A stretch of 64,000 nt of DNA. It comes from Aquilaria yunnanensis (taxonomy: Eukaryota; Streptophyta; Magnoliopsida; Malvales; Thymelaeaceae). Under the pieces are notes generated by a model, which had not been told where the DNA came from, ran no database searches, and saw only the letters and a program-made list of their open reading frames with translations. The position numbers and the translations under genes were made by a program. Location of the stretch: contig CM077596.1 in assembly GCA_039654915.1 (NCBI GenBank), positions 52,512,501-52,576,500 of the forward strand, in the 5' to 3' direction. This document shows positions 55,946 through 64,000 of this stretch, one piece after another (the stretch's first letter is position 1; each line of letters opens with the position of its first letter).

Positions 55946-56760
55946 TGCATATAGAGCATTCCAAGATAGCCTTAAGCTGGCTAAAAAAGATTTTGTTTTT
56001 GCCACATAATCATCATTTGATGGAATATTTTTTATTTTCAATGGTATATTTAGTTATTTAATTACCAATGGTCTATTTGGAACATACATTGGGAAATTTT
56101 GAATTTTAAAGGTTCTATCTTGTTGTTAACCTCTTTCAAAGATGAAAATGTTATTATTGTTTTTTATGCAATGTAATCTAGACGGAATTAGTTGAACCCA
56201 ATCTGGTACTAAAGCAAAGCAAAACCAAATTTGCACTGCAATTTTTCCGATTATTGATAAATTATGTTAGATGTTTCTGCATTTGAAACAAAAGATAAGT
56301 TGGATAATTATCTAATTTTTAACTAGCTTACATATCCAGTGTTGCATTAGTCCATTTTTTTGAGTTTCATAAAAGAATAAATATTTAAATGATATCTAAA
56401 TCTTAATAAGAAAAGTATTTTCATTAATCCAATAATAATTTTTTCTCTTTAATAATAATAATTATTATGGATCATTTCTATACCACAATAATATATTATA
56501 ATAAATAATTATTTCTCTTTAATTATATAATTATACTTGTTACTAACTAAGCTGTCACAAGTAAACATAATAATAAATTAATTTAAATAAACCTTAAAGG
56601 TTTAATGGAGTCTGACACTAAACTTTAGAAAAAGAGAAAATATAAATATACCAAGCCTACGGGTCACTTGACATTTAACAACAAATTGAAGTACCTGAAA
56701 AACATGACAAATGCCTAAAAAACAAATCCAAATAAATTTGTTTTTTAAAAATCTTAGCAA
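55946..56760. other. AT-rich spacer, no gene seen
   Basis: The first part continues the DNA interrupted by the hAT element. The rest is AT-rich with no recognisable feature. Confidence 0.4.
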
Positions 56761-56764
56761 CAGT

Positions 56765-56992
56765 TTAATCAGTGTTCACCCAATTTATTATACTTCGGAG
56801 TCTTCTAACCTCACTCTCTAACCTCTTAAACTTCCTTCTCGTTATCATATTTTCCGTATCTAGTCGATCAATGTGAAAACCAACACCACAATAATTGTTG
56901 AACTCATCCTTGAATTTCTTCAGCTGATTCTCAATATTCATATAATTAGCTTCTATAATTTTGATCTGGAACATGCATTCTAACTCCTTCAC
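56765..56992 (-). pseudogene. Coiled-coil fragment, unrecognised
   Basis: A 75-codon minus-strand frame (QIKIIEANYMNIENQLKKFK, ITRRKFKRLESEVRRLRSII) with heptad-like pattern. The frame remains open further upstream to about 57050 (NESASEEAVKELECMF). No splice site or start is convincing and the family is unknown; it may be a gene or transposon fragment. Confidence 0.3.
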
Positions 56993-57158
56993 TGCCTCTT
57001 CTGATGCACTTTCATTTACATTTTTTATAGTTGTATGTGCACATATCCTACTAACCTAAGTCACACTATGATTGATAGTTTCAGTTTCAACATAACCAGG
57101 GAATAACTCCTCACAGTCCCATATGAGATGGTAAACAAGATTATGAAATGATAGATAC

Positions 57159-57336
57159 ATTTTGTTTTTTTTTGTGTGTTCAAAAGCATTTACAAGTACT
57201 AGGAGTTAGGAGGTATTACAGAAAAGTGCCATTACTAGGGTGTTTGGGCTAGAGGAGAGTTCTTTCCCTGCTCCTTAAACCAGAGCCGGCTCTGCGAGCG
57301 GGTATCCCTTGTTTTAGCCAACTGGGCTAAATGCAC
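57159..57336 (-). mobile_element. tRNA-derived SINE, 178 bp
   Basis: On the minus strand it begins GTGCATTTAGCCCAGTTGG, where TTAGCCCAGTTGG is a good RNA polymerase III box A. A degraded box B (GGTTTAAGGAGC) follows about 40 nt later, and an A-rich tail (T run on plus strand, 57164-57174) ends the element. The flanks GAAATGATAGATAC (57145-57158) and GAAACAATAGATAC (57337-57350) are a 14-bp target duplication with two differences. Confidence 0.75.
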
Positions 57337-57350
57337 GAAACAATAGATAC

Positions 57351-58654
57351 TTTGTTAGGTTAGAAAAATTGGAGAGTCTGATTTTTTTTTCACTGTCTGC
57401 AACAATAAAAAAAAAGATTTTCACTAATATTCCCTAATATAATACATTATCTGAAAAAATCTAAATTAAAGATTTATCTGCACAATATTTATATAAATTA
57501 CATTTTTTAGTATATATATATATGTAGAAATTATAAACATGGGCTAACTGAAAATTTTTTATTTATCACAAATTAACATTTAATATTAAAATTTTTTATC
57601 AATTATAAATCTATTTAAAAAAAATATTAATCAATTAAAAAATAATTTTTTTAAAAAAAAATCTGTTACCAGTTGTCTTATTTTTAATATCAGTTACGCC
57701 CATATAGACCAAATTAAAATTATAAAATTATGTATTTCTTATGGTTTGGACCACCAAATTCAAGATACTAAATTAGTTGGTCCATATAACTGGGGCAATA
57801 ATCTATTCTGTTTTAACCGAAAAAATAGAAAAACTAAATTTTTTTCCAGTTTTTTTTATTAGGACAATTCGGTTATTGGTTTGGTTTTGATTATAACTGA
57901 AAATTTCTTTTATTCGATATTTAGTTCGGTTTCTAGTTTCAAGTACAAAAAATCAATTTTGTAATGAAGGAATAAGGCTGCCCTTTGTTATGAACAGGCC
58001 TATTACATATCCAAACTCATAAGCCTAAATGAATTTTAACGATTTAGCCTAAACCAAAGTTAAAACAAAAACCTAGTTACTTACCTCTTTCATTACGTCT
58101 TAGTCGAGGTTGAATGGATTGAACCAGGCTGCATTGGCTATGTGACTGTGAGTGAGGGGATGGCAGTGCTCACTACTTAGTATCGAAGAAGTGAGAAAGG
58201 GAAGTGGTGACGGTGGGCTGGTGTTTCATTTCCTACAGTTGAACAATTGAGAGCTGAGAGCGAAGGAGGCTCTTTTCTGCATCGACAATTTGTTGATAGT
58301 TTGAGTGAGAGCTGAGTCTGGTGATCCTCATGTCAGATTTGATCTGGAAAATAGTAGAGCAATTGGAGATGGAAGAAGATGATGTAAGTTCTATGATTTT
58401 AAAAAACAAATTCTTTTCTTGCTAGAATTCGAGATTCTGATGGTGCTATTGCTCTACTATAGATTTTATGCAATACATTATGGTGGGAAAAACATGTCTT
58501 TAGTTTATTGAGATTTTATAAACCACTGGATTGTCTTTGATTAGGTTTTTGATTTCGTCTAAAACTTTTTTTTTCCTTTGGTCCATCTGAAACTTGAATG
58601 TGCACTTGGGGTTAACTCATTGATGCTTACGTTTTTTCTTTTTTTGAACAATTC
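57351..58654. other. AT-rich spacer with a possible orphan first exon
   Basis: At 58330-58383 a short frame MSDLIWKIVEQLEMEEDD ends exactly at a GTAAGT donor. It is preceded by about 250 bp of GC-richer, 5'-UTR-like DNA. No second exon is found before the copia LTR at 58655, so it may be the captured or truncated start of a gene. Nothing else in this stretch is recognised. Confidence 0.3.
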
Positions 58655-59908
58655 TGTTGGCTCAAGTGTAACCAAGAAATGGGTGAATTGGTTGCTTTAA
58701 AAAAACTTTAGAAATTTAAATTTTGCAACCAAATTCACTCAATCAAAGATCAAGAATAAACCAAGCAAGTATGAGGAAAATATAAAAGAAAATATAAAGA
58801 GAGACAAAGAAAGAATGTTCTGGGATTTATAGAGGTTCAACTCCATCAACCGGAGTCTATGCCCTTTCTTTAAGCTTGCCCACTCGAGAGTTTCTTCATC
58901 ATCTCTTAATCAAGATTACAATAGTGTTTTCTTCAAGGTTCACACTAAACTAAATACTAGTTTTCTCCAGGCTAACTAGAAACCATTTCCTAGTTTTCTT
59001 TAATAATCACTAGGAACTACTCCTCACACAAGAGATTCAAAGGTTTGAAATGTTTATAAGCTCACAAGCTCACTCAATAGTACTCTTGCTAGATATACAA
59101 GTGAAAACACAAATCTTGGCTCTTTTCTCAAGTGATAAATACTTTAATGAGCATTTGGTGATTAATCTTTGATCATATGGCCAAGAGTTTTCCCCAAGGT
59201 ATTTCTCCATGTATTTATACTCCTTTGGGAGCTAAAAAGACATTAAAGAGCTGTTGGGAATGTCAGAAATGTCTCCAAGAATGCAGGTGACCGTTGCTGT
59301 CAAATTTGACGGAAAATAGCCTCTGTCACCTAGTTCCACAAGGGTGAAAAAATTTCACTCGATTGAAATTTTGGTCTTGTATCGTCACCCAAGGTTTGAA
59401 CTCCAACAGCTAGATTGCTCATTAATAATATGTCAGCACTTGGTCCACATGGCTGGCTGAGTTGGCATGATTTTAAAAAGAATTTTCAATATTTTTTCAA
59501 CTTGAGATTCACACGCAAGTTTGGACTGAAACTTTCACCCAGTTGAAAAAATTTCACTTGAGTGTCTTTCAATTCCAGAACCAAGAATAACTTGGATTGG
59601 AAAAACTACTCCAGTTTCACTCAGTTGAAAGTTTTTTGTTGAAAGGCACCTCCAAGTTTTTTCAACCTCCAACACTTCTAGATTTCAACATTGATTTCTT
59701 CTAATGAATTTTTTCTTTCACAAACAACACTTGGAACACTTCACATACCTTGAGAAGCACTTCAAATAACTTGAGAAACAATGAACATCATCTAAAAAAC
59801 ATGTAAATTTACCCAATTACCTTGGACACTAAAATAAACATATTAGTCCTTCATAAATGTTTTGTTATCATCAAAATTCTAAGTTAATTAATTGGAACAA
59901 ATCCAGCA
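58655..59908 (-). repeat. 3' LTR of a SIRE/Maximus-like copia element, 1254 bp
   Basis: On the minus strand the LTR starts TGCTGGATTTG and ends CCAACA. It is directly preceded by the purine tract AAAAAAAAGGGGAGA, typical of the polypurine tract of this copia group. Its 5' end carries the ATTTTGATGATAACAAAACA sequence common in these LTRs. The matching 5' LTR is not in view. Confidence 0.7.
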
Positions 59909-59927
59909 ATCTCCCCTTTTTTTATGA
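59909..59927 (-). other. Polypurine tract of the copia element
   Basis: Minus strand AAAAAAAAGGGGAGAT immediately before the LTR start. Confidence 0.65.
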
Positions 59928-60493
59928 TGACAAAACAACATTTCAAAAATCATATATAACATCTAAACAATAGGCATAAACATTGATTCTTCAATTTGAT
60001 CTCTTTCCATTTTTCTCATAATAAAAAAGACACATGGATGATCAAAATAAATCATGGAAAATTCTCAAGCATGGTCACCACAACATGCAACAACCTCTCC
60101 CTTAATCAAGGTATACAAACTCTAAGGTACTTTTATAAATAAAAAAAAACATACTCCTCTTTAGTCTAAGCATATAAAAAATTTAACATGCTCCTTTTTA
60201 GTCCAAGCATATAAAAAATTTCTTCCCCTGTCTAAATCAACAAAATAGCTAAAAAACAATTAATACACTAGCAACATAATATTATTCATACAATATCATA
60301 TCATCAAAATATTGGAACAAATCCACAATAATCATAGTAACATTAAGCACTTCACATATCTTCCACAAAAAATGAATAACTTATATATACTTATCAAGCA
60401 ACATATCACAACCAAATAGCTCAATGCTTCAATAATCACCATTAACCAGTGAAAATCAACAACGTTACCACAAATGAACTTTATCTCAGGTAT
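59928..60493 (-). other. Internal copia DNA with deletion
   Basis: AT-rich internal sequence between the gag relic and the polypurine tract. The protease, integrase, RT and RNase H expected here are missing, so the element has a large internal deletion. Confidence 0.5.
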
Positions 60494-61089
60494 TTACCAT
60501 TGAACTTCAAATCCCCAATTTCTTTGTGCATAGAGTTTCATATACATGCTTTTAATTTTTGCTCCATGCTCTAGCACCCTATAATAAATCTTAAATTTTG
60601 ATCTTTGGTACCCAAATCTCTTTGAGTCCATAAGGGTTAACTCCAACAATTTTGATTTCTTTAGGAACCCACACCAATTTGTATCCATATGAATAATGTC
60701 ATTTTTTTACCACAAGCATAGCATGTTACAAATGAACTACTTGAAGAGGAGGAGAATGCATCAATAAATCTATTCCCAAATTTTCTTTCCTTCATTAAAG
60801 GATTAAAACCAATTCTCGCTTTGTCATAAACTCCCTTTTGAGCACCAAACAATAAATCAAGTTTTTCTTTACTTTTGACAAATTTAAATAAAATTGACTA
60901 AGATCAAATTTATCATTTTTCAATTCATCTATTTCTTGTCTTAAGGATAAGCTAACATCTAAATTCTCCGTCTTCAAGTCATTTATTTTTTTTGTTAGAG
61001 AGACATTTAAAACTTTCAATTCATCAACCTTTTTAGCTAGTCTTTTTAAAGTTTTGAAAAGCTCATGAAAAGTATCTAATAATTTTTCA
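60494..61089 (-). pseudogene. Copia gag relic (SIRE/Maximus type)
   Basis: The minus-strand frame HELFKTLKRLAKKVDELKVL continues as a coiled coil (KINDLKTENLDVSLSLRQEI), then in a shifted frame LIYCL/DLLFGAQKGVYDKARIGF, SSSSSSFVTCYACGKK and WTQRDLGTKDQ-like sequence. The coiled coil followed by DLLFG...KGLGY-like and CYACGK zinc-knuckle parts is the usual copia Maximus/SIRE gag layout. The N-terminal end is cut at 61089 by the next element. Confidence 0.65.
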
Positions 61090-63403
61090 TGTAACACCCC
61101 CATATCCCACATGGATGAATTGTGGGAAGCCTTATGTGGATATATAGGCTCCAATTCTAGAACATAAGCACCTATCGCTTATCCTTTTCCAAAGGATAGC
61201 CCATGTGGTGTGGGCAGGTGTTCCGTTGACCAGTTCTAGACTTGGGTCGTTACAATAAGGGTGTAATATTAGACCCATCACGTGGGTCTTAATATTCCCT
61301 CAACAAACAACAAATGAATAATAAACTTTAAGTTATGATAATTTAATCATAGAACAATTTCATGCAACATCATAACAACAACTCTAAAGTCCTACTAGTA
61401 TGCTTGAACTAATATACATATGTATAATTTCTTTTATTGATTAAATCATATCGCATTGATCAAATTGTTTAATCTATTATTTGAATGCTGTTGAATGAAC
61501 CTACGGTGGTGAATGTATACATCACCCACTCTCGGGATAACTCTTAAGCAGTGCCACTAGGGATGTCACCAAGTCATAGTCTCTTGGGATACCTACGCCA
61601 AGGTACAGTCTCTCATGATACCAGCTATAAGTATGGACCTCCGCCAGTTATGGTCCAGCAGCTCATAAATCATATCTCCAAGCTCTATATCAATATTGGG
61701 TCATGACTAAGGATAGACTTTCGCTACCCTAAAATGCATCTTAGGTTCGAATCGTCCGTTTTGAACCTCTTTTCTAAATTTACAGCTCATCAGGTCATGT
61801 CGATATGGTCCGTCGCCAACCTTGCAGGCCTTGTGTGTCATCTTACTCTTCAAATCTTTTACTTAATGCAATCTTGTGTATGACTAACATCAATCATATG
61901 CAACAATCAATTGATGCATGATCGTGATTCTAATACATTCTATTTTTTTTTATCTTTTTATCTTGGTTTAGTTTTGCATGATGACATGATAATCAATAAT
62001 ATCTTTTTAAGCATATTTATGATAATTGTCTACCTCATCTATCATGAATTCTTTCCAAGCTAGTTATTTAACATTTATGCACCTAATCCTTTATCTACCA
62101 ACTTATAATAGTTTATTACGGTCCTAGCATCACTAACGGTTGCTTTTGGCTTTAATCATGTTGCTAGTGACTTTGTTGGCCTTAACTATAGTACTAGCGG
62201 TATTTGTCTTATTAGCCCTAAACATGATACTAGCGGGGTTTATTCAAATGGTCCTAGCATACTTCTAACTTAATTTTTGTTGTAAATGGTCATAGCATGA
62301 TACTAGCACCAAACAAACATTATATATCACATCATTACAACCATGCAATCAACCAATCAAAATGACAATTGAATGAGAAAAAAAATTAAAATAAAATAAA
62401 ATGAGATTCTAGAAAAATTAATTTAATTAATTTACCCATGTTGCCCACGCTTTTAAAAGTTTTATTTAGCTCAATTATTTACTTAGAATTTATTATTTGA
62501 GTTTATATTTGTTTTGGGCCTAAGAGGGCCCACGAGAACTAACCCATTATTCCGTTTTGCCTAGTGTGAAATAAATTGATAAAAAGGTGCAGTTTCCTAG
62601 GACAAGTCCTACAAAACATTAGAAAGGTAAAAATTAGAAAATATCTAAGAATTTGGAAATTTCCAAAATGGTGCTTTGAAGGTTCACATTTTTTATATCC
62701 AAACTAAAGTTTTACCTAGTGGCAAAAATGGTTTTGGAGAGTCTCCGGTGGCTTTGTGCATACTCGGAATTGTGCCAGAAGCCTTTCTTGACAATAATCC
62801 TAAAATTACAGCAGCTTACAAAATGAGTTATATACTCATTTTATGGCTATAAAACTAAACTTGGAAGGACAAAATGAATTATCTAAAGATCAATATTCTT
62901 AGTTTTATATTAATTTTCTAAATTGATAGGCAGAATTATGAAAATACCCTTGAGGGCAAAATGGTAATTTTTGTCTTTAGGGTAATTTGGTAATTTTTTT
63001 GTTTCTAGGGTTATTACACCTAAATGGGTATTTATACTCTTAACCATAGATTTGGAAATTGGCTTTCCCTTTTTTTTTTTTTCATGTGCCTATTAATTAT
63101 TATTATTATTATTAACTTTTTGAAATAGAAATTGCCCAATAGTTGGGATTCATCTAATATATGATTGTTATCACATGGTGATTTTCATGAAAAGTTCCAA
63201 TCAAGCTCGAGTTAAGAGTGTTTAGGCCTAACTTAGATCAACTAGAACCCTAGCCTATGTAACGAATAATTGGTTTTTAAACAATCATCTTGAAAAATAA
63301 TGAACATTTTTTTCTTTGAAAAAAACAACATTTTCATTAGACTATAAATCTTTTGATATAAATATGTATTTATTTTGGTATAAATTTTTTTTAGGTGTTC
63401 ATT
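61090..63403. other. Probable LTR or TRIM-like insertion in copia gag, ends unresolved
   Basis: Starts TGTAACACCCCCATATCCC, a typical plant gypsy/TRIM LTR start. A short candidate LTR ends GGGTCGTTACA at 61254 (165 bp), but no matching second copy or target duplication was found. The rest holds degenerate short repeats: TAGTCTCTTGGGATACC-type units near 61500-61640, and three or four imperfect units with CCTAGCAT/ACTAGCGG words near 62115-62300. No gene is seen to 63403. Confidence 0.4.
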
Positions 63404-64000
63404 GAGGAGGTGGGTTAGGCTGATCATGCGTAATGCGTCTTCCTTGGTAGGTAGAGATATGAACAGGGAGTTTCAAAGAGGGTATTGCTAAATCAAATCT
63501 CAACATGTTAGTGACTTCATACCTGCCCCCTATGGGTAGGTGGGTAACACACACCCATTTGGGCTACACAGACTTCATTTTTTCTATATATTTTATGTAT
63601 ATTTTTTTTTCAAAAATATGTATGTGTACAATTAATTAATAAATAAAAATTAATAAAATAAAGTAATGTAGAGAGGAGGTGGGTTAGGCTGATCATGCGT
63701 AATGCGTCTTCCTTGGTAGGTAGAGATATGAACAGGGAGGTTCAAAGAGGGTATTGCTAAATCAAATCTCAACATGTTAGTGACTTCAGACCTGCCTCCT
63801 ATGGGTAGGTAGGTAACACACACCCATTTGGGATATACACACTTCATTTTTTCTATATATTTTATGTATATTTTTTTTCAAAAATATGTATGTCTACAAT
63901 TAATTAATAAATAAAAATTAATAAAATAAAGTAATGTAGAGAGGAGGTGGGTTAGGCTGATCGTGCGTAATGCATCTTCCTTGGTAGGTAGAGATATGAA
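63404..64000. repeat. Tandem satellite, 269-bp unit, continues past the window
   Basis: Units start at 63404, 63673 and 63941 with GAGGAGGTGGGTTAGGCTGA. The first two are complete (269 and 268 bp) and about 96% identical by eye; the third is cut at the window end. Each unit joins a GC-balanced half (GTAATGCGTCTTCCTTGG...) and an AT-rich half (TATATATTTTATGTAT, AATTAATTAATAAATAAAA). Minus-strand open frames across it are not convincing genes. Confidence 0.9.

Noticed and set aside
57270..57336. tRNA gene on the minus strand
   Set aside because: Box B is degraded, the acceptor stem is missing, and SINE-type flanking repeats are present.
61090..63018. A single 1.9-kb LTR ending at GGGTTATTACA
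   Set aside because: The start looks right but no matching target duplication or second copy was found, so I left the ends open.
63404..64000. CRISPR-like regular repeats
   Set aside because: The whole 269-bp unit is repeated head to tail without variable spacers, and the window is plant nuclear DNA, so this is a satellite.

Overview
This is a stretch of nuclear DNA from a flowering plant, probably a eudicot. The genes have short GT-AG introns, the spacers are AT-rich, and most of the window is nested transposon sequence. I cannot name the species. Nothing points to a bacterial or organellar origin.

Gene-bearing part (1-29.2 kb): the 3' end of an unrecognised plant gene (1-465), then an intact 12-exon gene for the large subunit of replication protein A, RPA1B/RPA1D type (7320-10502, +), then a decayed DOMON/cytochrome-b561 pseudogene (about 10975-12240, +). 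Two intact glycerophosphodiester phosphodiesterase genes (GDPD5/6 type) follow on the minus strand (12558-15976 and 26231-29171). Each has eight coding exons of matching sizes and encodes 390 residues; they are a direct duplication. From memory, RPA70B and GDPD6 are neighbours in Arabidopsis (At5g08020/At5g08030), so this is probably a conserved gene pair. RPA1 acts in S phase, consistent with two E2F-type sites upstream; the GDPDs are predicted secreted enzymes of phospholipid-derived phosphate recycling.

The spacer between the GDPD copies holds a Mutator-like element (16175-22936) carrying a broken gene copy, with a 5.26-kb Ty3/gypsy chromovirus (16325-21582) inserted in its left terminal repeat. 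The chromovirus has matching LTRs, a 5-bp target duplication, an initiator-Met primer-binding site and a polypurine tract, but broken gag, RT and integrase. Other elements here are two hAT-type elements, a 1.75-kb foldback, a Stowaway MITE and a LINE fragment.

Transposon-dominated part (29.2-64 kb): a tRNA-derived SINE, a second MULE, a truncated LINE with poly(A), a 1.1-kb degenerate minisatellite, a Helitron relic (about 35.8-45.7 kb) whose helicase and RPA-like parts are partly duplicated in tandem and invaded by a solo LTR and a MULE MITE, gypsy relics in both orientations, a hAT element with intact ends and an exact 8-bp target duplication (52756-55937), a second SINE, a SIRE/Maximus-like copia remnant, and a 269-bp tandem satellite that runs off the right edge.

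I found no clearly new biological system. The most notable structures are the nested MULE/gypsy insertion between the two GDPD copies, the duplicated Helitron helicase/RPA block, the long foldback, and the satellite at the edge. Exon borders were set by hand from frame continuity and splice sites.
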